This document shows positions 1 to 8,646 of a DNA stretch of 64,000 nucleotides, piece by piece. This stretch comes from Pseudomonas sp. RIT-PI-S (GTDB lineage Bacteria > Pseudomonadota > Gammaproteobacteria > Pseudomonadales > Pseudomonadaceae). Where the stretch lies: the NCBI RefSeq assembly GCF_025642975.1, contig NZ_JANZKJ010000002.1, positions 310,001 through 374,000 of the forward strand. The letters are read 5' to 3'. The position numbers and the translations under genes are program-made. The notes under the pieces are model-generated. The model did no database searches and had not been told where the DNA came from. It was given only the letters and a program-made list of their open reading frames with translations. Numbering within the stretch: position 1 is the stretch's first letter; every line of letters begins with the position of its first letter.

Positions 1-162
1 GTAGGCGGCCCGGCGGACCTGGTGCTGTTCGACCCCGCAGCGACCACTGTCGCCGGCGAACACTGGTATTCGCGCGGCGAAAACAGCCCGTTCCTCGGCC
101 ACTGCTTGCCGGGAGCGGTGCGCTATACGCTGGTTGAGGGGAGGATTAGCCACCAGGGGTAA
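1..162 (+). CDS. Dihydroorotase-like protein, C-terminal end (partial)
   Basis: Only the last 53 codons are in the window; the frame is open from base 1 to TAA at 160-162. The fragment contains ADLVLFDP, then SRGENSPFLGH, and ends in a short beta segment, YTLVEGRISHQG. This is the usual C-terminus of dihydroorotase-type amidohydrolases. In Pseudomonas the copy beside pyrB is usually the non-catalytic PyrC' partner of aspartate transcarbamoylase. The catalytic residues lie outside the window, so I cannot tell the active from the inactive form. The position beside pilT-yggS-proC fits the pyrR-pyrB-pyrC' end known in the genus. Confidence 0.75.
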   Translation, partial: VGGPADLVLFDPAATTVAGEHWYSRGENSPFLGHCLPGAVRYTLVEGRISHQG

Positions 163-305
163 CCCTGGGGCGCTCGTAGCGGCAGGCATGTCGAGCCACA
201 GCCTGTTGCCACAAAGTGTATCCGCGCTAAAACCATGAAGACGCACGGAGCCTATACGCGCACCGTTAAATAAGCGGCATGTTCGTTTTCTAGTGTGTCT
301 TTGCC

Positions 306-1109
306 ATGTCGCGGCAAACTGGTTTCAGTCGCTGTTTTTCAGCCTGCCAAAATACTCATCGGGGCCCAGTGATCATTCTGGCATCAGGGCCCTCCGCTGG
401 GGATTTTCCAGTCGAGGAGTTTGCAGCGGTCCCCATAATCACTATGAACGGGGCCATTGCGGCTCTGCTGCATACCGATATCCGCCCGCTATTTTACGTC
501 AGTACCGACCGTGGCTTTTGCAGGGAACAGCCTGCCTTGTATCGGGCGGCCATTGCCCGGGCGCAGAATCTCGCCCTCTGGCCTGACCAGATCGCTGAAT
601 TGGAACCCGCGTACACGGAACGGGCTTACCCATTGCGAAAGGCGCCCGCCACTGGCGTCAGGCATTTGTTCGGCCAGGACCGAGAGCTCGCCACGCGGGC
701 ACGCAATGTATTGAGTAAGCGCGCCCGTAGCATCGGCTTCAGTAAGGACATGGGCTACGGTTTTTTCGACGCTAGAACGATCGCATATGTCTGTCTGCAG
801 CTCGCCTATCATTTGGGCTTCGATCAAATATTCATGGTCGGTGTGGATCTTAACGGCAAGGCTCAGCGATTCTACGACGCCAGCGTGCCAGCCCCCTCCC
901 CCTGCGGCCTTGACGATTACTTCCACTCTCGCATCCTGCCTAGTTTCAAAGTATTGAAAAGAGCCCTTAGCACTTCCGGAAGGCAGGTAATGAACTTATC
1001 GGGTGTCAGCAAGCTGCCGGGCTCTTTGATTCAGCGTGCAGACCTCTCGGCGCTGCGCTGCGCCTCGGCATCCGCCATCAACTGCTCAAGCATGAAGTCC
1101 GGGGAATAA
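306..1109 (+). CDS. DUF115/GT42-like protein, probable LPS-related
   Basis: This 267-residue protein starts its conserved part with VIILASGPSAGDFP, followed by an acidic/aromatic stretch (YVSTDRG) and FMVGVDLNGKAQRFYD near residue 180. The glycine-rich ASGPS loop and the GVDL...RFY block resemble DUF115 (MptE-like) and family-42 glycosyltransferase-like proteins, which act on surface glycans. No signal peptide or membrane segment is visible. ATG 306 is the first start after an in-frame TAG at 291 and has no convincing ribosome site, so the N-terminus is uncertain. The last 26 or so codons overlap the 3' end of the opposite gene. Function is inferred from motif shape only. Confidence 0.5.
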   Translation: MSRQTGFSRCFSACQNTHRGPVIILASGPSAGDFPVEEFAAVPIITMNGAIAALLHTDIRPLFYVSTDRGFCREQPALYRAAIARAQNLALWPDQIAELEPAYTERAYPLRKAPATGVRHLFGQDRELATRARNVLSKRARSIGFSKDMGYGFFDARTIAYVCLQLAYHLGFDQIFMVGVDLNGKAQRFYDASVPAPSPCGLDDYFHSRILPSFKVLKRALSTSGRQVMNLSGVSKLPGSLIQRADLSALRCASASAINCSSMKSGE

Positions 1110-2017
1110 CGGTAAAGAACACCTTCTGGCAACGCCTGCAACGGGCACTTGAGAAAGCTTTCCAGCTGGTTGACGTTCGAAGCGCCTTGGCTCTCCAGCA
1201 CGAATACATTGGCCGGGTGATAGAGCTCGAGCTCCTTTACTGCTGGATTGTTGGTAATCAACTTCTTGCCAAAATAGGCGGCTTCCAGTGCCCGCAATGT
1301 GGCGCCGACCTGGCCAGGTTGGTTGATTTCCACTAACACCTCTGCCTGCTGGGCGCGCTTCAGATTTTGCTCATAATCCATTCCCTGACTTACGTGGTAT
1401 GGGGAGGGCAAAGTGGTTGTCGCGTCCTGCACAATATGGAAATCCGCTTCGCAGTGGTTCGCTTTCAAGTTCTGCGCGAGGGCGCAAAGCATCGCCGCTC
1501 GGCCTTTGTCCCGGCCCAGGAAAAAGCATTTCTTGGCCCTGCCACCCGCCGGAGGGCTACCCAAGCCTTGGCGAACCTCGTCGAACCCCAGCGGGAAGAA
1601 CTGGTTGAGCGGCCGCATGCCCAACTGAGCGCACTGCTGCGCATCGAAGCTGTAGATGCAGTCGAACAGCGGCTTCATTTCTGCGAGGAATGCGGCATCT
1701 ATCAGGTCCCGAACCAGCAGCACCCTACGCCCGGGAAACGCCCGCACAATCGCCGGGTTCACATGCCTGCGGACCTGCCCTTCATTGCAAACAAGAAGGT
1801 CGCATGGCCGCGCCTGTCGTAGGCAGCACACCATTCGGCCCAGCCAGTCTTCGCTGATGCGCATGGCGCCAAGGCGCTTATTGAGGGAATTGAGCTTGCG
1901 CTGAGCGCGCTGGGCCAGCTTGGGTGGAACTAGTGGCTCCACGGCGTAGGTGCTAGCCAAGTAGGCGATGAAGCGCTGCTCGTACTGTGCGGTCCAGCCA
2001 AGAAAAAACGCCCTCAC
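1031..2017 (-). CDS. Putative LPS-biosynthesis glycosyltransferase-like protein
   Basis: This 328-residue soluble protein has a probable GT-B-like layout: an N-terminal half with a basic helix (KLAQRAQRKLNSLNKRLG) and a C-terminal half with CFFLGRDKGRAAML, then INQPGQVGATLRALEAAYFGKKLITNN. The last block resembles the acceptor/nucleotide region of LPS-type glycosyltransferases that choose among stored structures (ALEA...GKKLITNN). It converges on the preceding gene and their coding ends overlap by 79 bp. The pair may modify the same surface glycan. The specific sugar and acceptor cannot be read from the sequence. Confidence 0.5.
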   Translation of the reverse strand: MRAFFLGWTAQYEQRFIAYLASTYAVEPLVPPKLAQRAQRKLNSLNKRLGAMRISEDWLGRMVCCLRQARPCDLLVCNEGQVRRHVNPAIVRAFPGRRVLLVRDLIDAAFLAEMKPLFDCIYSFDAQQCAQLGMRPLNQFFPLGFDEVRQGLGSPPAGGRAKKCFFLGRDKGRAAMLCALAQNLKANHCEADFHIVQDATTTLPSPYHVSQGMDYEQNLKRAQQAEVLVEINQPGQVGATLRALEAAYFGKKLITNNPAVKELELYHPANVFVLESQGASNVNQLESFLKCPLQALPEGVLYRYSPDFMLEQLMADAEAQRSAERSAR

Positions 2018-2104
2018 TCTATTACCCCTGCCCTATGCCCAAGGCAACCCCAGGCGAGCAGCGATTATCACAGTCGCGCTGATGCGCAATACGTGCATCA
2101 GGTA

Positions 2105-2530
2105 TCAGGGCCGATACGCTTCCCGGTTCCTCAGCGAAACCTGCTCATTGAGCGTCCAGAAGTCGTAGAGCACTCCTACCAGGCAAAACCCGCCTGTGAA
2201 GAAATACAACACGGCGGTGATCCATTTGCGTTGGTAAAGCCGGTGCACGCCGAACAGGCCAAGGAAGGTCAGCAGCAACCAGGCGATGTTGTAGTCCAGT
2301 GGGCCGCTGTGAAAGCGCAGATCGGCGTGGCGATCCATGGCGGGGATAAGGAACAGGTCGATCAGCCAACCGATGCCAAACAACCCAAATGTGAGGAACC
2401 ACAGGGTGCCGGTCACCGGCTTGCCGTAATAAAAACGGTGGGCACCAGTGAAACCGAAAATCCACAAGGCATAACCGAATACCACGCTATGGGTATCGTG
2501 CAGTTGAGGGTCCGTTCGATAGCTATTCAT
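2105..2530 (-). CDS. TM2-domain membrane protein
   Basis: This 141-residue integral membrane protein carries two TM2-type units. The first has the hallmark FGFTGAHRFYYGKP followed by two hydrophobic helices; the second has FLGLFGVHRLYQRKW, again followed by a helix pair. The G-x-x-G-x-HR-F/L-Y turn between helices defines the family, whose molecular role is not established. The charged N-terminus (MNSYRTDPQLHDTHS) lacks a signal peptide. It is transcribed away from the NlpC/P60 gene; the 246 bp between them hold a TATAAA box at 2741-2746 that may serve the latter, without a clear -35. Confidence 0.75.
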   Translation of the reverse strand: MNSYRTDPQLHDTHSVVFGYALWIFGFTGAHRFYYGKPVTGTLWFLTFGLFGIGWLIDLFLIPAMDRHADLRFHSGPLDYNIAWLLLTFLGLFGVHRLYQRKWITAVLYFFTGGFCLVGVLYDFWTLNEQVSLRNREAYRP

Positions 2531-2776
2531 AGGGGCGCTCTTGCCTCCCGATAATTAAATTTTGTTGAAGGCAGTGTGACTTTTAGACGGCGGTCCGACA
2601 AGCGGTCGGCTTCCGCAGGGGGAGGTCAAAGCCGGCTATTACGGGGCTTCGCTGGGCACATAGACAAAAAACACTGCATCAGGTTCGGCGCTGGCCGGTT
2701 TTACATCGACCAATGGCCGAAAAACAGGCAAAAAAGCTGTTATAAAGTTGCGCGCCACATCACAGAGCCCTGCCTA

Positions 2777-3406
2777 ATGCATCCAATTATCAAGACATGG
2801 CTGACAGTTTGCCTTTTATGTCCACTGGCCGCTTACGCCTCCAACCGTGAGCAACCCCTTCCAGCCAGCTTTTCTGGCTATACCGCCCGGGCTGGGGAAT
2901 CCATGCCGGCACCGCGCGCGCCGAGCCATGGCCCGCGCAAGACAGCGCCGCACTCTGCCCAAGTGGCCACTGCGCAGATGTCTGCCCGCCAGAGCAATGC
3001 AGTGCTCAGCCGCGCGGTGCAAGTGCTGGGTACGCCGTACAAATGGGGTGGCAGCAGCCCGAGCAAGGGCTTTGACTGCAGCGGCCTGGTGAAATATGCC
3101 TTCAACGACGTGAAGGCGGTCGACCTGCCGCGCACTTCCAACGCCATGGCCGACGGCCAAGGCATCAAGGTGGCTCGCGAAGACCTCAAGCCTGGCGATC
3201 TGCTGTTCTTCAATATCAAGGGCCGCCGCGTGAACCACGTGGCAATCTACATGGGCGACGACAAGTTCATCCATGCCCCGCGGCGCGGCAAGGCCGTGTC
3301 GATCGATACACTGAACAAGCCGTACTGGAACGACCATTACGTGGTCGCCAAGCGCGTGCTGCCCAAGCAGCAGCCCGCTGCCACTCTGCGGGTCAGCCAG
3401 CGCTGA
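2777..3406 (+). CDS. Secreted NlpC/P60 cell-wall peptidase
   Basis: A hydrolase predicted to cut peptidoglycan stem peptides in the periplasm. ATG 2777 gives a 209-residue protein with a clean signal peptide (hydrophobic TWLTVCLLCPLAAYA, cleavage after AYA); the longer frame from 2576 has no such signal. After a low-complexity linker rich in A, P and S, the NlpC/P60 domain runs to the end. Visible are the catalytic Cys in FDCSGLVKYAF, the His in RRVNHVAIYMGDDKF and a downstream HAPRRGK. GTPYKWGGSSPSKG just before the Cys is typical. It stands alone and converges on pilT, 11 bp away. Confidence 0.88.
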   Translation: MHPIIKTWLTVCLLCPLAAYASNREQPLPASFSGYTARAGESMPAPRAPSHGPRKTAPHSAQVATAQMSARQSNAVLSRAVQVLGTPYKWGGSSPSKGFDCSGLVKYAFNDVKAVDLPRTSNAMADGQGIKVAREDLKPGDLLFFNIKGRRVNHVAIYMGDDKFIHAPRRGKAVSIDTLNKPYWNDHYVVAKRVLPKQQPAATLRVSQR

Positions 3407-3417
3407 CCCGCCTCCCC

Positions 3418-4452
3418 TCACAAACCCTCAGGATTCTTCGCTTTCTCGCGCGCCGCGTCCTTGGCGATCAACCCCTTGCCGAGCAGGTCCTTGAGGCAAG
3501 CATCCAGGGTTTGCATGCCCAGCGCACCACCGGTCTGGATAGCTGAATACATCTGAGCCACCTTGTCCTCGCGGATAAGGTTGCGGATGGCCGGGGTGCC
3601 AATCATGATTTCATGCGCAGCTACCCGCCCGCCGCCGATCTTGCGCAGCAGCGTTTGCGAAATCACTGCCTGAAGCGACTCGGAGAGCATCGAGCGCACC
3701 ATGGCCTTCTCCTCCGCAGGAAATACGTCCACTACCCGGTCGATGGTCTTGGCGGCCGAAGTGGTATGCAGCGTGCCGAACACCAGGTGGCCGGTTTCTG
3801 CTGCAGTTAGCGCCAGGCGAATGGTTTCCAGATCCCGCATTTCCCCTACGAGGATCACATCCGGGTCTTCCCGCAAGGCCGAGCGCAGCGCATGGGAAAA
3901 CCCCAGGGTGTCGCGGTGCACTTCGCGCTGGTTGACCAGGCACTTCTTGGATTCGTGAACGAATTCGATCGGGTCTTCGATCGTCAGAATATGGTGATGC
4001 TTGTTGTTGTTCAGGTAGTCGATCATCGCTGCGAGGGTGGTGGACTTGCCCGAGCCGGTTGGCCCGGTCACCAATACCAGGCCCCGCGGCACATCAGTGA
4101 TGCGCTTGAACACATCGCCCATGCCCAGGTCGTCCATGCTCAGCACTTTGGAGGGAATGGTCCGGAACACGGCCCCCGCGCCGCGGTTCTGATTGAATGC
4201 GTTGACCCGGAAGCGCGCCACGCCCGGTACTTCGAAGGAGAAGTCAGTTTCCATGAACTCTTCGAAGTCCTGGCGCTGCTTGTCGTTCATGATGTCGTAG
4301 ATCAGCCCCTGCACCGCCTTGTGGTCCAGCGCAGGCAAGTTGATCCGACGCACGTCCCCGTCCACCCGGATCATCGGTGGCAGGCCGGCGGAAAGGTGCA
4401 GGTCCGAAGCGCCTTGTTTCGCGCTGAAGGCCAACAACTCGGTAATGTCCAT
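3418..4452 (-). CDS. pilT: Type IV pilus retraction ATPase PilT
   Basis: A 344-residue ATPase that powers pilus retraction from the inner-membrane base. ATG 4452 begins MDITELLAFSAKQGASDLHLSAG, the PilT start; a longer open frame upstream is not family-like. Walker A is GPTGSGKSTT, the Asp box and Walker B region LREDPDVILVGEMRD, and the PilT-specific AIRNLIREDK lies near the end. Length matches the family. No pilU follows it here, unlike in P. aeruginosa. It is divergent from yggS with 66 bp between the starts, which must hold both promoters. Confidence 0.95.
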   Translation of the reverse strand: MDITELLAFSAKQGASDLHLSAGLPPMIRVDGDVRRINLPALDHKAVQGLIYDIMNDKQRQDFEEFMETDFSFEVPGVARFRVNAFNQNRGAGAVFRTIPSKVLSMDDLGMGDVFKRITDVPRGLVLVTGPTGSGKSTTLAAMIDYLNNNKHHHILTIEDPIEFVHESKKCLVNQREVHRDTLGFSHALRSALREDPDVILVGEMRDLETIRLALTAAETGHLVFGTLHTTSAAKTIDRVVDVFPAEEKAMVRSMLSESLQAVISQTLLRKIGGGRVAAHEIMIGTPAIRNLIREDKVAQMYSAIQTGGALGMQTLDACLKDLLGKGLIAKDAAREKAKNPEGL

Positions 4453-4518
4453 GAGGCTCCCCAAAAACAGACAAGCAGGTAGAATGCCGCAGACCCCTAG
4501 AGCCGCTGGCGCCAAGTT

Positions 4519-5217
4519 ATGTCCACCATAGCAGACAACCTTTCCTCGGTGAGCGCGCGGATAACCGCGGCCACGGCGGCCGCCGGGCGGGATGCGGCCA
4601 GCGTGAACCTGCTGGCGGTCAGCAAGACCAAACCGGCCCAGGCGGTACGCGAAGCGCATGCCGCGGGCCAGCGACACTTTGGCGAGAACTACCTGCAAGA
4701 GGCCCTGGCCAAGCAGGCGGAACTGGGCGACCTGGACCTGACCTGGCATTTCATCGGGCCTATCCAATCCAATAAAACCCGGCCCATTGCCGAGCATTTC
4801 GACTGGGTACACTCGGTCGACCGGCTAAAGATCGCCGAACGCCTGGCCGAGCAGCGTCCCGCCGGAAAGCCCCCGCTTAACATTTGCCTGCAAGTGAACA
4901 TCAGCGGCGAAGCAAGCAAGGCTGGCTGCGCGCCTGCGGACCTCCCGGCCCTGGCCAAAGCCGTGGCCGCCTTGCCGGGGTTACGACTGCGCGGCTTGAT
5001 GGCCATCCCTCAACCAAGCACTGATGTTGCCGAACAGAACGCCGTGTTCGCGCAGGTAAACGCCTTGCGCGACAGCCTCGATCTCGACCTGGACACTTTG
5101 TCCATGGGCATGAGCGATGACCTCGAAGCTGCGATTGCCCAGGGTGCGACCTGGGTTCGCATCGGTACCGCGCTGTTCGGCGCCCGCGACTACAGCAAGC
5201 CTGAACCCTCAGCTTGA
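4519..5217 (+). CDS. yggS: PLP homeostasis protein YggS/PLPBP
   Basis: A PLP-binding protein of the alanine-racemase fold that buffers pyridoxal phosphate rather than acting as an enzyme. Its 232 residues include the PLP lysine in LLAVSKTKPAQAV, HFGENYLQEA, WHFIGPIQSNKTR and the C-terminal phosphate-cup region LSMGMSDDLEAAIAQGATWVRIGTALFG (given here in parts: MGMSDDLEAAI, then RIGTALFG). It heads a run yggS-proC-yggT, a neighbourhood conserved across proteobacteria. ProC begins 23 bp after its stop, so they are probably co-transcribed. Confidence 0.95.
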   Translation: MSTIADNLSSVSARITAATAAAGRDAASVNLLAVSKTKPAQAVREAHAAGQRHFGENYLQEALAKQAELGDLDLTWHFIGPIQSNKTRPIAEHFDWVHSVDRLKIAERLAEQRPAGKPPLNICLQVNISGEASKAGCAPADLPALAKAVAALPGLRLRGLMAIPQPSTDVAEQNAVFAQVNALRDSLDLDLDTLSMGMSDDLEAAIAQGATWVRIGTALFGARDYSKPEPSA

Positions 5218-5240
5218 CTACACGATCACAGGAAACCTCG

Positions 5241-6059
5241 ATGAGCACACCACGAATCGCCTTTATCGGTGCCGGCAACATGGCCGCGAGCCTGATCGGC
5301 GGCATGCGCGCCCAGGGCGTCGACGCCAGCCGGCTCACCGCCAGCGCTCCTGGGGCGGATACCCGGCAGCGGATCAGCGACGCCTACGGCATCGCCACTT
5401 TTGAAGATAACGCCGCAGCCGTGGCCAACGCCGATGTCATCGTGTTGGCGGTCAAGCCTCAAGCCATGAAGGCGGTTTGCGAAGCGCTACGTCCCGCGCT
5501 ACACCCCGCCCAACTGATTGTTTCCATTGCCGCCGGCATCACCTGCGACAGCCTGGTGGCTTGGCTTGGCGAGCAACCGATAGTGCGCTGCATGCCCAAC
5601 ACCCCCGCCTTGGTTCGCCAGGGCGCCAGTGGCTTGTACGCCACGGCGAGGGTCACTGCCGAACAGAAGGCCGCGGCCGAGCAGCTGTTAGCGGCCGTTG
5701 GGCTGGCGCTGTGGCTGGATAGCGAAGCGCAGCTCGACGCGGTGACGGCGGTGTCTGGCAGCGGCCCGGCTTACTATTTCCTGCTGATGGAGGCCATGAC
5801 CCAGGCCGGCGAGGCCCTGGGCTTGCCACGCGAAATCGCTGCCCGGCTGACCTTGCAAACCGCGCTCGGCGCCGCGCAAATGGCCAGCAGCAGTGACGTG
5901 GATGCCGCTGAGCTGCGTCGCCGGGTAACCTCGCCGGCAGGCACCACGGAGGCTGCGATCAAAGCCTTCCAGGCCGGCGGCTTCGAGGCACTGGTTGAAC
6001 AGGCCCTGGGTGCGGCGGCGCACCGCTCGAAAGAACTGGCCGAACAACTTAGCCACTAG
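5241..6059 (+). CDS. proC: Pyrroline-5-carboxylate reductase
   Basis: Catalyses the last step of proline synthesis, NAD(P)H-dependent reduction of pyrroline-5-carboxylate, in the cytoplasm. ATG 5241 is chosen because it has AGGAAACC just upstream and begins directly at the Rossmann fold, MSTPRIAFIGAGNMAASL; the frame opens further upstream without a ribosome site. Other family marks are MPNTPALVRQGASG, the AVSGSGPAYYF block and RRVTSPAGTTEAAI. Length is 272 residues, normal for ProC. It follows yggS and precedes yggT by 19 bp. Confidence 0.96.
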   Translation: MSTPRIAFIGAGNMAASLIGGMRAQGVDASRLTASAPGADTRQRISDAYGIATFEDNAAAVANADVIVLAVKPQAMKAVCEALRPALHPAQLIVSIAAGITCDSLVAWLGEQPIVRCMPNTPALVRQGASGLYATARVTAEQKAAAEQLLAAVGLALWLDSEAQLDAVTAVSGSGPAYYFLLMEAMTQAGEALGLPREIAARLTLQTALGAAQMASSSDVDAAELRRRVTSPAGTTEAAIKAFQAGGFEALVEQALGAAAHRSKELAEQLSH

Positions 6060-6078
6060 CCCCTAACGGAGCCCTTAG

Positions 6079-6669
6079 ATGATTGGATTGAACACTGCGT
6101 TGATTTACGTGCTGCAAACCCTGGGCAGCCTGTATCTGCTGATCATTTTGCTGCGCTTCGTGCTGCAACTGGTGCGGGCGGATTTTTACAACCCTTTGAG
6201 CCAATTCGCCGTGCGTGCCACACAGCCACTGCTGCGCCCACTGCGGCGAGTGGTACCCAGCCTGTTCGGGCTGGACATGTCCTCGCTGCTGTTGGCGATC
6301 GTGGTGCAGCTGGTGATCATGGCGCTGACCCTGTTGCTTGCTTATGGCACCACCGGTAACCCGGCGCAGCTGCTGATCTGGGCGATCATCGGCGTTACCG
6401 CGCTGTTCCTGAATATCTTCTTCTTCGCCATGATCATCAGCGTGATCCTCTCCTGGGTCGCGCCGGCCAGCCACAACCCTGGGGCCGAGCTGGTCAACCA
6501 GATCTGCGAGCCGGTGCTGGCGCCGTTCCGCCGCCTGCTGCCCAACCTGGGTGGGCTGGATATTTCGCCCATCCTGGCATTCATGGTGCTCAAGCTGTTG
6601 GACATGCTCGTGATCAACAACCTGGCAGCCATGACCGGCATGCCGCAGATCCTGCGTACGTTGATCTAA
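6079..6669 (+). CDS. YggT-family integral membrane protein
   Basis: A 196-residue inner-membrane protein with two YggT repeats, each a helix pair around an NPLSQF/NPGAEL turn: LRFVLQLVRADFYNPLSQF in the first half and SWVAPASHNPGAELVNQ in the second. Each repeat ends in PLLRPLRRVVP or PVLAPFRRLLP followed by a helix. The family is linked to osmotic or ion homeostasis in some bacteria, but the activity is not defined. It is the last gene of the yggS-proC-yggT unit; a GC-rich hairpin follows at 6700-6728. Confidence 0.9.
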   Translation: MIGLNTALIYVLQTLGSLYLLIILLRFVLQLVRADFYNPLSQFAVRATQPLLRPLRRVVPSLFGLDMSSLLLAIVVQLVIMALTLLLAYGTTGNPAQLLIWAIIGVTALFLNIFFFAMIISVILSWVAPASHNPGAELVNQICEPVLAPFRRLLPNLGGLDISPILAFMVLKLLDMLVINNLAAMTGMPQILRTLI

Positions 6670-6699
6670 GGTTGCGCGCGCCGCCAGGCAGTGCGTACT

Positions 6700-6728
6700 G
6701 GGGCAGCGCCTGAGATGGCGCTTGCCCC
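6700..6728 (+). terminator. GC-rich hairpin after yggT
   Basis: GGGGCAGCGCC pairs with GGCGCTTGCCCC around a five-base loop, with one bulged T. No T-run follows, so it is at best a weak or Rho-assisted terminator between yggT and metX. Confidence 0.35.
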
Positions 6729-6779
6729 CTCTGCCCCCCCTCCTTATCCTTACGCCTCATTTAAGTGAGAGCAGGGTCG

Positions 6780-7919
6780 ATGCCTACAGTCTTCCCCGAA
6801 GATTCCGTCGGTTTAGTCACGCCGCAGCTGGCGCAATTCAGCGACCCCTTGCCGTTGGCATGCGGGCGCTCGCTGGCGACTTACGAACTTGTCTATGAAA
6901 CCTATGGCCAGCTCAATAGCGACGCCAGCAATGCCGTGCTGATCTGCCATGCGCTCTCGGGGCATCACCACGCTGCCGGCTATCACAGCGAAGCCGAGCG
7001 CAAGCCTGGCTGGTGGGACAGCGCCATCGGCCCCGGCAAAGCGATCGATACCCGGCGTTTCTTCGTGGTGGCACTGAACAACCTCGGTGGCTGCAATGGC
7101 TCTACCGGCCCAGGGAGCGTGGACCCGGCTACTGGCAAACCCTTTGGCGCTAATTTTCCGGTGCTCACGGTCGAGGACTGGGTCAACAGCCAGGCCCGCC
7201 TGGCAGACCGTTTAGGCATCCGCCAATGGGCTGCGGTGGTGGGCGGCAGCCTAGGCGGGATGCAGGCCCTGCAATGGACCATCAGCTACCCCGAGCGCGT
7301 GCGCCACTGCGTGGCCATCGCTTCGGCACCCAAGCTCTCGGCGCAGAACATCGCCTTCAACGAAGTGGCGCGCCAAGCCATCCTCTCGGACCCGGAGTTC
7401 CACGGCGGCGATTTCCAGGCAGAAGGGGTCATTCCCAAGCGCGGCCTGATGCTGGCGCGCATGGTCGGCCATATCACCTACCTGTCGGATGACTCCATGG
7501 GCGAGAAATTCGGCCGTGAGCTCAAGCACGATCAACTGGCCTATGACTTCCACAGCGTGGCCTTCCAGGTGGAAAGCTACCTGCGCTATCAGGGCGAGGA
7601 ATTCTCCGGGCGCTTCGACGCCAACACCTACCTGTTGATGACCAAGGCGCTGGATTACTTCGACCCCGCTGCGGCCCATGGCGACAACCTGGCAAAGACC
7701 CTGGCAGGGGCGACGGCGGATTTCTGCATCATGTCGTTCACTACCGACTGGCGCTTCTCCCCGGCGCGCTCGCGGGAAATCGTCGATGCCTTGATGGCCG
7801 CACGCAAGAACGTGTCCTACCTGGAAATCGACGCGCCACAGGGCCACGACGCGTTCCTGATCCCGATCCCGCGCTATTTGCAGGCGTTTAGCAGCTACAT
7901 GAACCGTATAGCGATTTGA
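6780..7919 (+). CDS. metX: Homoserine O-acyltransferase (succinyl type in Pseudomonas)
   Basis: Activates homoserine for methionine synthesis; Pseudomonas MetX proteins use succinyl-CoA by family knowledge. ATG 6780 gives 379 residues starting [16 protein letters not shown], as in relatives; a start 15 bp earlier is open but unlikely. The alpha/beta-hydrolase core shows [17 protein letters not shown], the nucleophile elbow [14 protein letters not shown] and the final catalytic His in [25 protein letters not shown] is a family signature. metW follows 7 bp after the stop, so the two are one operon. Confidence 0.95.
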   Translation: MPTVFPEDSVGLVTPQLAQFSDPLPLACGRSLATYELVYETYGQLNSDASNAVLICHALSGHHHAAGYHSEAERKPGWWDSAIGPGKAIDTRRFFVVALNNLGGCNGSTGPGSVDPATGKPFGANFPVLTVEDWVNSQARLADRLGIRQWAAVVGGSLGGMQALQWTISYPERVRHCVAIASAPKLSAQNIAFNEVARQAILSDPEFHGGDFQAEGVIPKRGLMLARMVGHITYLSDDSMGEKFGRELKHDQLAYDFHSVAFQVESYLRYQGEEFSGRFDANTYLLMTKALDYFDPAAAHGDNLAKTLAGATADFCIMSFTTDWRFSPARSREIVDALMAARKNVSYLEIDAPQGHDAFLIPIPRYLQAFSSYMNRIAI

Positions 7920-7926
7920 GGTGCCC

Positions 7927-8547
7927 ATGAGAGCCGATCTGGAAATCATCCAGGAATGGATACCGGCCGGCAGCCGGGTACTCGACCTGGGCTGCGGCAA
8001 CGGTGAACTGCTGGCGTGGCTGCGCGACCACAAGGGCGTGACTGGCTATGGGTTGGAAATCGACCCCGCCAACATCAACGAATGTGTGCGCAAGGGTATA
8101 AACGTCGTCGAGCAGAACGTCGATAAAGGGCTGGGCAGCTTCGCCAGCAACAGCTTCGACGTGGTGGTGATGACGCAGGCGCTGCAAGCGATGGAATACC
8201 CCGACCGCATTCTCGAAGAGATGCTTCGGGTCGGCCGGCAATGCATCATCACGTTCCCTAACTTCGGCCACTGGCGCTGCCGTTGGCACCTGGCGACCAA
8301 AGGGCGTATGCCGGTTTCCGAGTTCCTGCCTTATACCTGGTACAACACGCCGAACATTCACTTCTGCACCTTCGAGGACTTCGAAGCCCTGTGCCGCGAA
8401 CGCAACGCCCAGGTGTTGGACCGCCTGGCAGTGGATCACCTCCATCGCAACGGTTGGGCCAGCCGGGCGTGGCCGAACCTGCTGGGGGAAATCGGCATTT
8501 ATAGGGTCACTAGCCCCCAACTGCGGCCGGAACACGTCGCCGTCTGA
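7927..8547 (+). CDS. metW: MetW methyltransferase-like methionine protein
   Basis: A 206-residue class-I SAM-binding protein that always pairs with metX in Pseudomonas and is needed for, or supports, homoserine acylation. The SAM site is VLDLGCGNGELLAWL, followed by GYGLEIDPANI and FDVVVMTQALQAM. ATG 7927 has GAGG eight bases upstream and begins MRADLEIIQEWIP; a GTG two codons earlier is open but lies against the ribosome site. Its 7-bp gap to metX argues for translational coupling. A palindrome-rich 99-bp gap separates it from rdgB. Confidence 0.93.
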   Translation: MRADLEIIQEWIPAGSRVLDLGCGNGELLAWLRDHKGVTGYGLEIDPANINECVRKGINVVEQNVDKGLGSFASNSFDVVVMTQALQAMEYPDRILEEMLRVGRQCIITFPNFGHWRCRWHLATKGRMPVSEFLPYTWYNTPNIHFCTFEDFEALCRERNAQVLDRLAVDHLHRNGWASRAWPNLLGEIGIYRVTSPQLRPEHVAV

Positions 8548-8581
8548 CCACTTGGCTGCTGCACTTGCCGCAGCACGCCCC

Positions 8582-8621
8582 CGGGAGCATGCTCCCGCTA
8601 TTTCCGGCGCCTCGGCGCCGG
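8582..8621. repeat. Two adjacent perfect palindromes between metW and rdgB
   Basis: CGGGAGCATGCTCCCG (8582-8597) is a perfect 16-bp palindrome. Six bases later CCGGCGCC-TC-GGCGCCGG (8604-8621) forms an 8-bp stem with a two-base loop. Placed after metW they could act as a bidirectional RNA stabiliser or terminator; no T-run is present. Confidence 0.6.
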
Positions 8622-8646
8622 CCGCTCATAAAGTCGTTATTTACCC

